From positions 1 through 64,000 of the forward strand of contig CAWAIM010000054.1 of assembly GCA_963781895.1 (NCBI GenBank): a stretch of 64,000 nt of DNA, read 5' to 3'. Position 1 is the stretch's first letter; each line of letters opens with the position of its first letter. The notes below the pieces were generated by a model. That model was not told where the DNA came from and searched no databases. It saw only the letters and a list, made by a program, of their open reading frames with translations. Made by a program: the position numbers and the translations under genes. The stretch is from Roseiarcus sp963781895. GTDB taxonomy: Bacteria > Pseudomonadota > Alphaproteobacteria > Rhizobiales > Beijerinckiaceae. Positions 27,445 to 36,955 of the stretch are shown piece after piece.

Positions 27445-28207
27445 TCACTTCAGCATCACATAGATGTTAACCTGCAGCGTGGGATCGTCCGCATCCTTCA
27501 CGTCGTTCATATATTCCTCGATGAAGGAATCCTGGGCGTCGATGCCCTTTTCGTCGAGATAAGCGGTGATCGCGTCGTAGGTGGCGTCGATGTCGGCGTA
27601 CGAGCCGAGATGCTCGAATCGCATTGCCTTGCCGCTCGGGGTCTGACCGATCTTCACCGCATCGGAGAGAGCGCTCTTGCCTTCCGGCGCCGCCTCCAGC
27701 GGAAAACCAGCATGATATTTGAAACCGGTGTCATCGGATTCGACGAATACGGCCAACGGCCGCCCCGCTGGCTTCAGGCCCGCCCTGTCCATGTCGCGTT
27801 TGACGAGGCCGAGCGAACCGATAATCGCGCTGTAGATCTGGTCCCTGTCAGCCTTGCCTTCGATAAAGACGAAGGGCCGCGCGGACAGGTCCACGGTTTC
27901 GCCAGTCGAGGCTTCGCCCTGCGGTTTTGCCGGCTCAGCTGGGCTTGGAGGCTTCCGGCGCGCTCGCGGCCGGAGCAGCGGGCGCGGACCCCACTGGGGC
28001 GGCGGGAGATTGAGGTGAAGTCGATTGCGCCGCTGGGGCGTCAGGCGCATGGGGCGCCGCGGGAGTGGCCTGCTGCGCGTGGCCCGCGCTCGGAAGCGCT
28101 CCGGCGGCGAGAACGGCCAGACCGGCGGCGGCGACAAGTTGGATCAGTTTGCTTGACATCGACGCGCTGACCTTCGGCGCAAAGCGGCGGAATTCGCCCG
28201 TGCTCAT
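27445..28207 (-). CDS. Exported GyrI-like effector-binding-domain protein, one frameshift
   Basis: The N-terminus (in one frame) has a signal peptide SKLIQLVAAAGLAVLAAG...AHA and a Pro/Ala/Ser-rich linker of about 60 residues. The C-terminal domain (next frame, break near 27945) reads FVFIEGKADRDQIYSAI, FKYHAGFPLEAAPEG, AMRFEHLGSYADIDATYDAITAYL and NIYVMLK, which is the GyrI/SOUL-like small-molecule-binding fold found in AraC-type effector domains. About 240-250 residues in total. Start may be at 28207 or at the in-frame ATG 28159 directly before the signal. It lies downstream of gcvPB on the same strand, but 130 bases away. Confidence 0.72.
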
Positions 28208-28338
28208 CTAATACCAATTCCTGACGAGCGCGACTCCTCGCGCTGGCGTGGTTCCAGGCGCCGGAGCGGTTTGCGGCTCACGATTACGAAACCCTTTTCG
28301 ATTTCAGAAATACGGGCGTGGCCCCTGACTCAAGCTGC

Positions 28339-29883
28339 TCATGCGGGCGCAGGCTTCGTCCAGCGTAGCACCGGCTGACGCGCCGCCCGCGTCTCGTCGA
28401 GGCGGCGTCGCGGAGCGAGGACCGGCGCCGACTGAAAGCGCTCGCGCTCGCCCGACTTCAGCGCGAGGGCGAGATCGCGCAAAGTCATGATGAACAGATC
28501 GAGGCTCGCCTTGGACTCCGATTCCGTAGGCTCGATCAGCATCGCCCCATGCACGATTAACGGGAAGTAAACCGTCATCGGATGATATCCTTCGTCGATC
28601 ATCGCCTTGGCGAAATCGAGTGTCGTTAGTCCGGTGTCCTTCAACCAACGGTCGTCGAACAACGCTTCGTGCATGCAAGGCCGCTCGCCATACGGCGAAC
28701 TCATCACGTCGTTGAGCGACGCGCGCAGGTAGTTGGCCGAGAGCACGGCGTCTTCGGACGCCTGTCGCAGTCCATCCGCGCCATGGGACAGGATAAAGCT
28801 GAGCGCGCGCACGAACATCCCCATTTGGCCCTGAAAGGCGGTCATGCGGCCAAATGATGCAGAACCTTCGGCGTGCTCGACCAACCGTAATGCGTCGCCA
28901 TCGCGCGCGACGAAGGGAACCGGGGCGTAAGGCGCCAGCCGCGAGGACAACGCGACCGGGCCCGCGCCCGGCCCGCCGCCGCCATGTGGCGTCGAAAATG
29001 TCTTATGAAGGTTGATGTGCATGGCGTCGACGCCGAGATCGCCTGGACGCGTCTTGCCGACGATAGCGTTGAAATTTGCGCCGTCACAGTAAAAATAGGC
29101 GTCCGCCTCGTGCATCGCCTCGGCGATCCCGACGATCTGACGTTCAAACAGGCCGCAGGTATTGGGGTTGGTCAACATGATCGCCGCAACGTCGGGCGCC
29201 AGGGCCGCCCGGACGGCCTCAACGCCGACATTCCCGTCTCCTCCCGCCGGAACCGGGCGGACTGGGAAGCCGATCAGCGCTGCCGTCGCGGGGTTCGTGC
29301 CGTGGGCGGAATCCGGAACCAGCACAACCCTCCGCGTCTCCGCCTCCCCGCGCGCCTGGATCGCCGCTTTGATCGCCATCATGCCGCACAACTCGCCATG
29401 CGCGCCGGCCTTGGGCGACATCGCAATGGCGCTCATGCCGGTCAGCGTCATCAGCGCGTTGGCGAGCGCCTCGATGACGGCCAGCGCGCCCTGTGCAGTC
29501 GAGACGGGCTGGAGCGGATGCACATCCGCGAATCCCGGCAGGCGCGCCATTTTTTCGTTGAGTCGCGGATTGTGCTTCATCGTGCAAGAGCCGAGCGGAT
29601 AGATCCCGGCGTCGATCGAATAATTGTCGCGTGAGAGGCGCACGTAGTGGCGCACCGCCTCCGGTTCGGTGAGACCGGGCAGATCGATCGCGTTTCGGCG
29701 CTCATGCGGACCCATCCTCGGTTGAAATGGCGCCGGCTCTTCAATATCGACCCCGGTTGCGTCAAGGCGTCCGGACTCGAAGATCAGCGCCTCCTCCATG
29801 TCGAGCGCGCGATTTCCCGTGAATGTCCGGCGCATCCGCGCATCGGAGATTTCGGGACGGCTCGGAAGGCCTTGCACATTCAT
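28339..29883 (-). CDS. gcvPB: Glycine dehydrogenase (decarboxylating), subunit 2
   Basis: 514 residues, the C-terminal half of glycine cleavage P protein. It binds pyridoxal phosphate: SAHGTNPATAA and INLHKTFSTPHGGGGPG, in which the HKTFS Lys is the cofactor lysine. I start at the ATG at 29883 (MNVQGLPSRPE). P protein decarboxylates glycine and passes the aminomethyl group to the lipoyl arm of GcvH. Last gene of the gcvT-H-PA-PB operon, 22 bases after gcvPA. Confidence 0.95.
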   Translation of the reverse strand: MNVQGLPSRPEISDARMRRTFTGNRALDMEEALIFESGRLDATGVDIEEPAPFQPRMGPHERRNAIDLPGLTEPEAVRHYVRLSRDNYSIDAGIYPLGSCTMKHNPRLNEKMARLPGFADVHPLQPVSTAQGALAVIEALANALMTLTGMSAIAMSPKAGAHGELCGMMAIKAAIQARGEAETRRVVLVPDSAHGTNPATAALIGFPVRPVPAGGDGNVGVEAVRAALAPDVAAIMLTNPNTCGLFERQIVGIAEAMHEADAYFYCDGANFNAIVGKTRPGDLGVDAMHINLHKTFSTPHGGGGPGAGPVALSSRLAPYAPVPFVARDGDALRLVEHAEGSASFGRMTAFQGQMGMFVRALSFILSHGADGLRQASEDAVLSANYLRASLNDVMSSPYGERPCMHEALFDDRWLKDTGLTTLDFAKAMIDEGYHPMTVYFPLIVHGAMLIEPTESESKASLDLFIMTLRDLALALKSGERERFQSAPVLAPRRRLDETRAARQPVLRWTKPAPA

Positions 29884-29905
29884 TGGTCCGACCTTCCAAT
29901 AGACT

Positions 29906-31250
29906 TCATCGCAGGCAATCGCAGAGCGCCCCGGCGTAGGCGGCGCGGTCTGCGTCGGTATTGACTTCGGTGCTGGCGACGATGACGCAATCATCGAGCC
30001 CCGCGCCCGGCAATAGCCGGGAGACGGGCAGTCCGCCGATCACCCCGCGTCGCGCGAGCGCCTCGATCAGTTCGGCGGCCGGGCGCGGCGTCCGCAGAGT
30101 GAACTCATTGAAGAAATGAGCGTTGACTATCTCGACGCCGGGGATCGCGCCGAGGCGATCAGCGAGTTGAACCGCGTTGGCATGGTTGACCCTCGCCAAA
30201 CGTCTGAGACCCACCCCGCCGAGAAGCGTCATATGGATCGAAAAGGCCAGCGCGCAGAGTCCGGAGTTGGTGCAGATATTGCTCGTCGCCTTTTCGCGAC
30301 GGATATGCTGCTCACGGGTCGAGAGCGTCAGCACGAAACTGCGCCGACCCGCCGAGTTCGACAGTTTCGCCAGCCAAGCGGCCCGGCATCTGGCGTGTGT
30401 TCTTCGCGCGCGTGGCGAACAAGCCGAGATAAGGACCGCCGAAATTGAGCGCGTTGCCGAGCCCCTGGCCTTCGCCAACCGCGATGTCGGCGTCCATCTC
30501 GCCGGGCGAGCGCAACGCGCCAAGCGCCACGGGATCGGTGAAGACCGCAATCAGCAATGCGCCGCGAGTGTGCGCGGCGGCGGCGATGGGCTTCAAATCA
30601 CGCGGATTGCCGAAGAAGTCGGGACTTTGCACGATGACACAACTCGTCTCGCCGTCGATTGCCGCGGCGATGTCTTCGCTTGCTGTGAGGTCCGGCGGTA
30701 GCCGCGCGATTGTATCGCCGGCCATGCGCGCGAGCGTCGCGGCGACATCGGCATATTGCGGATGCAGCCCGCCGGAAATCACTGCTTTGTTGCGCCGCGT
30801 CAGGCGATGCCCCATCAACATCGCCTCGCCGCACGCTGTCGAGCCGTCGTACATCGAGGCGTTGGCGACCTCCATTCCGGTTAGGACGGCCACCTGGGTC
30901 TGGAACTCGAACAGGGCTTTCAGCGTCCCTTGAGCGATCTCGGGCTGATAAGGCGTGTAACTCGTCATGAACTCTGAACGTTGGACAAGATGATCCACGC
31001 TCGCCGGTATGTGGCGCTTGTATGCGCCCGCACCGAGAAAGAACGGCGTCGAACCCGCGGCGAGAGAGCGGTTTGACATCGCCGCCATCGCCCGCTCGAC
31101 CGCCAATTCGCTCATCGCGAGCGGCATGTCGAGCAGGCCCTCGATCCGCTTGTCGACGGGGATGTCGGCGAACAGAGCCCCGATGTCGGGGACGCCGACG
31201 CGCATCAGCATCGCCTCGCGTTCGCTTGCGTCGAGCGGCAGGTAGCGCAT
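29906..31250 (-). CDS. gcvPA: Glycine dehydrogenase (decarboxylating), subunit 1, one frameshift
   Basis: The N-terminal half of P protein: MRYLPLDASEREAML, GAGAYKRHIPASVDHL, FMTSYTPYQPEIAQGTL, YDGSTACGEAML, FGGPYLGLFATRA. After about 30345 the frame shifts and continues with LTLSTREQHIRREKATSNIC, HMTLLGGVGLRRLA and the normal C-terminus. Combined length about 447 residues, as expected. The ATG is three bases after the gcvH stop. It works as a heterodimer with GcvPB. Confidence 0.93.
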
Positions 31251-31253
31251 CGT

Positions 31254-31631
31254 TCAATCCAGCGTTTTGACGTAGTCGGCGTATGCGGCTTCATCCATCA
31301 ATTGGTCGAGTTCGCCCGCGTCGGCCAGCCTGATGCGAAACAGCCAGCCGCGGCCCAGCGCGTCTTCATTGATGAGGCCTGGCGTCGCCTCCACCTCGGA
31401 ATTGACGGCCACGACCTCGCCCGAGGCTGGGGCGAATACGTCGCTCGCCGCCTTGACGCTCTCGACGACCGCGGCCGGGTCGCCCCGCTTCAGCGCCTTG
31501 CCGAGTGGCGGAGCCTCGGCGAAGACGACGTCGCCGAGTTGTTGTTGCGCGTGTTCGCTGATGCCGACGACGCCGTCAGCGCCTTCGACGCGGACATATT
31601 CGTGATCCTTGGTGTAACGGATCTGCGACAT
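31254..31631 (-). CDS. gcvH: Glycine cleavage system H protein
   Basis: 125 residues, full length. It carries the lipoyl arm: GDPAAVVESVKAASDV, where Lys60 is the lipoylated residue. It shuttles the aminomethyl group from P to T protein. Fifteen bases separate it from gcvT and three from gcvPA. Confidence 0.96.
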   Translation of the reverse strand: MSQIRYTKDHEYVRVEGADGVVGISEHAQQQLGDVVFAEAPPLGKALKRGDPAAVVESVKAASDVFAPASGEVVAVNSEVEATPGLINEDALGRGWLFRIRLADAGELDQLMDEAAYADYVKTLD

Positions 31632-31646
31632 GGGTGGTTCCTTTGC

Positions 31647-32777
31647 TCAACCGCGATAGTAGGCGTGGGGATGGAAAGGCAGGGCGACGACGCGCGCGCT
31701 CAAGGGCTTGCCTCGCACGACGAGGCCGACCGGCGTCCCGGGCGCCGCGTATGCGCGTTCGACGTATCCCATCGCGATCGGGCCCCCCACACTCGGCCCG
31801 AAGCCGCCGGAGGTGACGACGCCGATCCGTGCGCCCTCGGGCGTGACGATCTCCGTTCCCTCGCGCGCTGGGGCGCGACCTTCCGGGCGGACGCCGACGC
31901 GCTGCCGAGTTGGCCCGTTCGCCAGCGCGCCTCTGATTCGTGCCGCGCCCGGAAACCCCCCCTCGGCGCGCCGGCGCTTCTGGATCGACCATACGAGCCC
32001 GGCCTCGACGGGATCCACGGTCTCGTCCAATTCATGGCCATAGAGGCAGAGGCCCGCCTCTAGTCTCAATGAATCGCGTGCGCCAAGGCCAACCGGCGCG
32101 ACGTCCGGCTGGGTCAACAGTAAACGGGCAAAGGTCTCGGCGCGTGTCGCGGAAAGGGAGATCTCGTATCCATCCTCGCCCGTATAGCCGGAGCGAGTGA
32201 CGAAGGTTTCGACCTCGGCGAGCCTCGCCGGCCGGGCGCTCATGAACGGCATGAACTCCAGCTTCTCGCCGGGCGAAAGCCTGGCCAGGGTCGCCGCAGC
32301 GAGCGGACCCTGGAGGGCAATTAGCGCAGTCTCGCCGAGCGGCGTCAAGCGGACGCCCGCAGGCAAGCGTTCGCGAATGAGCGCGAAGTCGACAGCTTTG
32401 CGCGAGGCGTTGACGACGAGCCGCAGCGCGCCGTCCGCGCCTGGAGGGCGTGTGATCATCAGATCATCGACAATCCCGCCGCCATCGTTGAGAAGCTGTG
32501 TATAGCGCTGTCGACCCGGCGCCAGATTGGCGAGATCGGCCGGGGATAGGGTTTCGAGAAAGGCGGCGACGCTCGCGTGATTCGCACCCTCGACGAGCGC
32601 CTGGCCCATATGCGAGACGTCGAATAGCCCGGCGAATTTTCGAGTGTGGAGGTGCTCGGCCAGCACCCCAGGGCGGTAATGGATCGGCATTTCATAGCCG
32701 GCGAATGGCGCCATGCGCGCGCCGAGTTCGACGTGCATGGCGTGAAGCGGCGTCTTCAGGGTCGAGCTCTCGCTCAT
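31647..32777 (-). CDS. gcvT: Glycine cleavage system T protein (aminomethyltransferase)
   Basis: 376 residues. Transfers the methylene group to tetrahydrofolate and releases ammonia. Seen: LFDVSHMGQ, ITRPPGADGALRLVVNAS, ALQGPLAA, SGYTGEDGYEIS, PVGLGARDSLRLEAGLCLYGHELDE (read 240-264) and the C-terminal barrel end. I chose the ATG at 32777 (MSESSTLKTPLHAMH), the residue pattern seen in the family. First gene of the operon, directly downstream of the riboswitch. Confidence 0.95.
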   Translation of the reverse strand: MSESSTLKTPLHAMHVELGARMAPFAGYEMPIHYRPGVLAEHLHTRKFAGLFDVSHMGQALVEGANHASVAAFLETLSPADLANLAPGRQRYTQLLNDGGGIVDDLMITRPPGADGALRLVVNASRKAVDFALIRERLPAGVRLTPLGETALIALQGPLAAATLARLSPGEKLEFMPFMSARPARLAEVETFVTRSGYTGEDGYEISLSATRAETFARLLLTQPDVAPVGLGARDSLRLEAGLCLYGHELDETVDPVEAGLVWSIQKRRRAEGGFPGAARIRGALANGPTRQRVGVRPEGRAPAREGTEIVTPEGARIGVVTSGGFGPSVGGPIAMGYVERAYAAPGTPVGLVVRGKPLSARVVALPFHPHAYYRG

Positions 32778-32849
32778 GGGCCACCGGTCGCGAACAAGCG
32801 CCCGTCCGAGCGCCAAGCCGCGGCATGCGACTTGAGTGCTCCCGGACGC

Positions 32850-33036
32850 CCCCTCTGTCCCATCACCTGAGAGATTTCCCGCGTCGAAGCGGTTGCCCCC
32901 GTCGGTGGACGCACGCCGTCATGACGCGCGCCGCTTTCCAGAGCGTCATCACTTGCGCGGTCCCTAAGGCCTGAGCGTTTCCGGGGCGGTTGCGCCTTCG
33001 GCGCCGGCGACGTGAACCCGCCGGACTCTTCCGCGA
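32850..33036 (-). ncRNA. Tandem glycine riboswitch upstream of gcvT
   Basis: On the minus strand the leader shows the two glycine aptamers in order. The first has GCCGAAGGCGCAACCG, CCGGAAACGCTCAGGC and GGACCGC; the second has GGGGGCAACCGC, GAAATCTCTCAGGT and GGACAGAGGGG. These are the conserved cores of the gcvT element, separated by a short linker. It ends about 70 bases before the gcvT start and should switch on the operon when glycine is high. Boundaries are approximate. Confidence 0.9.
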
Positions 33037-33135
33037 AGTGTCTTTGACTGACGGCGCGAGCTAGCCCGATCGCGCGAGTTTTGTCAACGGAGCGACGGGC
33101 GCACGCAGCGACGGGCGCCTTTTTCCGCGCTTCGG

Positions 33136-33789
33136 CTAGCCCGAGGACTTATGCTTGTGACGCTTCGGCGGGGCGCCGCCGACCGCCCCGCCCTCAAAGC
33201 CGACGCTGATCGAATAGAAGTCTGCGAGCTGGAGCGTCGTGAGAGGCAGCATGATCGGTTCGGAGACCATCCGAAAGTTGCCTGCGCTAACGCCGTCTGT
33301 CGTTGCCTGGACCCGGTATGTCTTCGAAAAGACCTCCTTCTTGTCGCTCTCTCGCGTGACCGTGATCTTCAATGGCGCGCTAAACGTCCCGGCCGAGCCA
33401 GCCGGTCCGATCACCACGTCGCCCGACACTCCGACCTTGACGGCAGCCTGCTGCGGACCGGCGGGATCGCACTCGCGCGCCGTGTCGCCGATATTGAATT
33501 GATAGCGCACCGATGCGTTGTCGGCCCCGCCGACGCGCAAGGCTGCGCCGCCATCGGCAACGTCCACCGGCGGACAATTGATGTCCTGGGAGGCGACCGG
33601 CAGAACCTTGGGCTTCTCGCTCGGGTTGGCGCCGGGATGCGCGGTCGGCGGCGGCATGGCGCCCTGGTTGGGAAAGTTGGAGTTCGGGTCGCGGTGGCCA
33701 AAAAACGAACCGACCGAACTGCAGCCAGTCAAAAAGCCGAGCGCGGCAAAGACGACCACGGGGCGAAACGAGGTAGCGCGGACGTTCAT
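33136..33789 (-). CDS. Hypothetical lipoprotein
   Basis: 217 residues. The signal ends in a lipobox (VFAALGFLTGC, Cys at about 23), so it should be lipid-anchored. The next ~40 residues are rich in Pro, Asn and Gly; then comes a beta-rich domain (RYQFNIGDTAREC, KVGVSGDVVIGPAGSAGTF, KITVTRESDKKEVFSKTYRV). The tail ends KRHKHKSSG, basic. This looks like a conserved alphaproteobacterial family of unknown function. Single gene between the gcv riboswitch and the IalB-family gene. Confidence 0.75.
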   Translation of the reverse strand: MNVRATSFRPVVVFAALGFLTGCSSVGSFFGHRDPNSNFPNQGAMPPPTAHPGANPSEKPKVLPVASQDINCPPVDVADGGAALRVGGADNASVRYQFNIGDTARECDPAGPQQAAVKVGVSGDVVIGPAGSAGTFSAPLKITVTRESDKKEVFSKTYRVQATTDGVSAGNFRMVSEPIMLPLTTLQLADFYSISVGFEGGAVGGAPPKRHKHKSSG

Positions 33790-33861
33790 TTCGGACGACT
33801 CCGACAGTTGCCAGCTCGGAATTTCGCCGGGAATTCCGCGCTGCTTACGATGCCGGCAAGT

Positions 33862-34392
33862 TCATGGCAATTGTTCATACGCCTCTTTGAAACCGGCCAG
33901 CGGCGCAAGCACGCCAACGCCCTGCTCGGGCGTCTGAAAGACGCCAAAGGTCGCGGTCTTTCCATTCTTCAGCTTGTCGAGCAGCTTGTCGTCGATTGCG
34001 ACCTGGGCGATGCAGCCGTTGGCCAGGCACTGCAGATAATTGAGATGGCCGAGGTCCTCGTCGTCGATTCTTAGCCCCACGCCCGGAGGCAGCAGGACGC
34101 CAAGCGGCGCGATGACGCGCATAAGTCGCGCCTTGCGGTCCGCGGTGTTGAGCACGATGACGACGAGAGTCAGGTTTGGGCGGTCCTTGTCGACGACGCT
34201 CAGCACGATCGCACATTGCTCGTAAGCGGCGCCGGGCGGTGTTTCGCAGCGGGTCTCCCAATCGCCGTGTTTACCCTTGATCGGTCCCTGCGCTTGAGCC
34301 GCTCCGATCGCCAGCGCCGCGGCCGCGAGCAGAGTCATGGCGAAGAGAATGCGTGGCGCGGCCCGCCCGCCGTTCGATCGTTTCGCGTTCAT
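33862..34392 (-). CDS. Invasion-associated locus B (IalB) family protein
   Basis: 176 residues with a signal peptide (FAMTLLAAAALAIGAAQAQ). The mature part begins KGKHGDWETRCETPPGAAYEQC, the typical IalB opening with two Cys, and has CLANGCIAQVAIDDKLL with two more Cys, suggesting two disulfides. The name comes from Bartonella, but the family is general in Rhizobiales and its role in free-living species is unknown. I chose the ATG at 34392. Confidence 0.85.
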   Translation of the reverse strand: MNAKRSNGGRAAPRILFAMTLLAAAALAIGAAQAQGPIKGKHGDWETRCETPPGAAYEQCAIVLSVVDKDRPNLTLVVIVLNTADRKARLMRVIAPLGVLLPPGVGLRIDDEDLGHLNYLQCLANGCIAQVAIDDKLLDKLKNGKTATFGVFQTPEQGVGVLAPLAGFKEAYEQLP

Positions 34393-34509
34393 TGACGCCG
34401 TCGTTCCCAAATCCGTTGATGACAGGCTTTCGTCGGGCTGGCCTAGCAAGAGGCCGCCTCGGCGCCAAGCCGCAGGCGACCCTTCGAGCCCTTCCGAACA
34501 ATATGGAGA

Positions 34510-34584
34510 TGGTGGGCGCTAGAGGGATTGAACCTCTGACCCCTACCATGTCAAGGTAGTGCTCTACCGCTGAGCTAAGCGCCC
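34510..34584 (-). tRNA. tRNA-Val (anticodon GAC)
   Basis: Complete cloverleaf on the minus strand: acceptor GGGCGCT pairs with AGCGCCC, D arm TAGCTCAGCGGTAGAGC, anticodon stem CTACC/GGTAG around TTGACAT with GAC, T arm AGGTTCAATCC, and encoded CCA. It reads GTC/GTT valine codons. Confidence 0.96.
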
Positions 34585-34841
34585 ATCTCCCGGACTTGAG
34601 CGAAGCTTTCCGCTCAAAAGTCGGCGGGGTATAGACGCTCGGCCCGCCGCGCGCAATGGCCAATTCGAACTCAACACGGAAAGACTGCAGAGGTCGACCG
34701 GCGTCGCGCCGCGCGGCGCGGGGCCATATCGTCGCGATGATGGCGATCGAGCGCTCGCATGGCTCGAGCAACGCGGCCTCGAAAGCGTCATTCCGTCGAA
34801 ATCTCTGGCGAGGGCGCGAGCGAGCAATCGGCGGCTCCGGC

Positions 34842-35061
34842 GGCTCCAAGAGCCAAGTGTCGCGCCTGTGCGAGGAGATCGACGAGCGGGTCAAGGCCTC
34901 CCTCGACCGCCCGCTCGAAGGCGACTGCCTCTACGTCTGGCTCGACACCACCTACGTGAAGGTCCGCCGCAACCACCGGATCGTCTCGCCCGCCGTTATC
35001 ATCGCGGACGGCGTCGACGCCGACCGCTGGAGCGGAATGCTGGGCATGGACATCGGCCACC
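34842..35061 (+). pseudogene. IS256-family (mutator) transposase fragment
   Basis: About 73 codons similar to the middle of IS256/mutator transposases: SKSQVSRLCEEIDERV, LEGDCLYVWLDTTYVKVR (DDE first Asp region), RIVSPAVIIADGVDADRW and MLGMDIG. Neither the N-terminal nor the C-terminal part is present and no terminal inverted repeats are visible. It lies about 260 bases from the tRNA-Val gene. Confidence 0.78.
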
Positions 35062-35143
35062 TTTCCAGCGCGCCAGCGTGCGGCGACCGCGGCGCCTCTG
35101 CCTGCTCATGAGCCGCCTCGCCTCCGCCGAAGCCGAACCCGCC

Positions 35144-35572
35144 CTAACCTGCCCGCTTCGCTCGCGCTTTTCTTTTCGGGGCGGCTGCGCGCGCCCTGGC
35201 TGGCGCGGCCTTTTTGGCGGCGATCTTCTTCGCCGGCGCCTTCCTGACAATACGCTTTTTCGCCGTCGGCGCGGCTCGCGGCTTGCGCACGAGCCGCTTG
35301 GTCCCCCGCTCGTGTTTGACATGGATGCGCTCGACGCCGCGTGTCGGCGCATGTGTTTGCGCCCAGGCCAGCGCGGTTTCGAACGGCGCTGGCTCCAGAT
35401 AAACAAGTTCGTGATGGAGCGCGCCGGTCTTCTCGTCCTGCCAGAAATACGTCACCGAACTCTCAGGCTGGCCGCCGGCGTAGGACGTGTACACCAATAG
35501 GCAGGGCGGAGACGGCAAGAAGACGTCGAGATCGCCGATCCCAACGCTCGTCAAAGACAGCAAGGTCGCCAT
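35144..35572 (-). CDS. Hypothetical protein with Lys/Ala-rich basic tail
   Basis: 142 residues. Residues 1-80 form a small domain (SVTYFWQDEKTGALHHELVYLEPAPFETALAWAQTHAP, read 40-77), and the last ~60 are a run of Lys, Arg, Ala and Pro with KKRIVRKAPAKKIAAKKAAPA, resembling histone H1-like tails that bind nucleic acids. The ATG at 35572 is supported by a GGAGG about eight bases upstream. Function unknown; a DNA- or RNA-associated role is only an inference from the tail. Confidence 0.72.
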   Translation of the reverse strand: MATLLSLTSVGIGDLDVFLPSPPCLLVYTSYAGGQPESSVTYFWQDEKTGALHHELVYLEPAPFETALAWAQTHAPTRGVERIHVKHERGTKRLVRKPRAAPTAKKRIVRKAPAKKIAAKKAAPARARAAAPKRKARAKRAG

Positions 35573-36141
35573 GCGAAATCCCTCCTCACGCGCGGGCGAA
35601 GAAGCTCGCCCTGCCCGCTCTCGTATGCGCGTCGTCTCGAACGAACTGAGGCGAACGCACGAGCTGCGGACAGCTCCGCGCTTACAGTCGGACCGAGACA
35701 ACTCTCTCGCGCGACCTGCCTTGCGTCAATATCTTTGCAAAGTGGCGCGTCATTTCCGTCGGCGACCAGCCGAAGACGCTCGCGCCACGCCACTGTGGCG
35801 AGTGTCGAGCAGGCGATGGTCGATTGACGCTGACGCGCCCCCCTCATCCTTGCCGGACGCCCGCGGCGTCGGAGCGTTTGCGCCTGGCGCCTCGAACTAC
35901 GAGGGCGGGACGGCCTGTCGGGTCGCCAAGGCCCTTAAACACGCGCTCAAGTCTCAGCCTCATGAACCATGGCGATGACGAGGGAAATCGCTACAATATC
36001 CGAGAGGGTCGCGGCTTTATCGCCGTTGCAAAACAGGAAACGGACGACGCGGGCGATCTGGATAGATTTGGCATGCGGCGGGCGCCGAGCGACGCGTTTG
36101 ATTGACTGGGCGCGTTGCGGGCGTGAGCGTTCGAGGAGGAC
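35573..36141. other. Gene-free stretch
   Basis: About 570 bases between the basic-tailed protein and the phosphoribosyltransferase. Several open frames cross it, but none has a ribosome site plus recognisable similarity. A 47-codon frame at 35962-36105 (MNHGDDEGNRYNIREGRG) is the only small candidate, and it lacks a Shine-Dalgarno sequence. Confidence 0.4.
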
Positions 36142-36810
36142 GTGATCGTGGGTTTTCAAGATCGTTCTGAGGCGGGACGGCGTCTTGCCGCCAAGCTTGC
36201 CCATTACGTGGGCGAGCTGGTCACGGTATACGCGCTTCCCCGCGGCGGCGTTCCCGTCGCCGCGCCGATTGCAGCCGCCCTCCACGCGCCGCTCGATCTG
36301 GTGCTGGTGCGAAAGCTCGGGACGCCGTTTCATGCGGAGCTCGCAATGGGCGCCATTGCTGACGGCGGATCTCCGATCGTCGTGCGCAACGATGACGTGA
36401 TCGAGATGGCTGGCGTGAGCGAAGCTGATTTCGCCGCCGCCTGCCGACGCGAACTAGCGGAAATCGAGCGGCGCCGGCGGGCATATTTCGGCGGTCGGCC
36501 GCGCGCGGAGTGCAAGGGACGCGTGGCGATCGTCGTCGACGACGGCGTCGCGACTGGAGCGACGACGCGCGCGGCGTTGCGGGCGGTCCGCGCGCGCGAG
36601 CCCAAGAGGCTGGTCCTTGCAACTCCGGTCGCGCCGCCGGACACGCTGGAGGAGTTGCGGGTCGAAGCGGACGAAACGATTTGTCTCGAGGTCCACCCGG
36701 ATTTTGGCGCAATCGGCTACTATTATCGGGATTTCCATCAGCTCGACGATGACGAGGTCATCGCCATTCTCAATCGTTTCCCGGCGGGCGGTGCGGCGTC
36801 CCCGCGATAA
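36142..36810 (+). CDS. Phosphoribosyltransferase-domain protein
   Basis: 222 residues from a GTG start with GAGGAGG upstream. It has the type I phosphoribosyltransferase fold: TVYALPRGGVPVAAPIA, LVLVRKLGTPFHAELAMGAI and the PRPP loop VVDDGVATGATTRAAL (about 130-145). The family often contains a long insert RRELAEIERRRRAYFGGRP as seen here. The substrate is unknown; such genes occur in stress islands beside Usp and BON genes. A divergent PRPP synthetase lies 7 kb downstream. Confidence 0.87.
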   Translation: MIVGFQDRSEAGRRLAAKLAHYVGELVTVYALPRGGVPVAAPIAAALHAPLDLVLVRKLGTPFHAELAMGAIADGGSPIVVRNDDVIEMAGVSEADFAAACRRELAEIERRRRAYFGGRPRAECKGRVAIVVDDGVATGATTRAALRAVRAREPKRLVLATPVAPPDTLEELRVEADETICLEVHPDFGAIGYYYRDFHQLDDDEVIAILNRFPAGGAASPR

Positions 36811-36955
36811 GGATGCGCGGGACCTCGCGAGCTAGCGGTCGCCTCTTGCGCGGGCCTCTCGCGGTAATCAAGGACTTCGAAACTGAGCGGGCCAGCGCCA
36901 TTCATGCGCCAATGGGCCTGCCCGGGCGGGACGCAGAGCAATCGCGGCCAACCAC

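Noticed and set aside
33080..33115. Direct repeat GCGACGGGCGC...GCGACGGGCGC followed by a short T run on the plus strand
   Set aside because: Could form a weak hairpin, but no plus-strand gene precedes it and the stem is only about five pairs.
35962..36105. Possible 47-codon protein MNHGDDEGNRYNIREGRG...
   Set aside because: No Shine-Dalgarno sequence and no family; could be chance.
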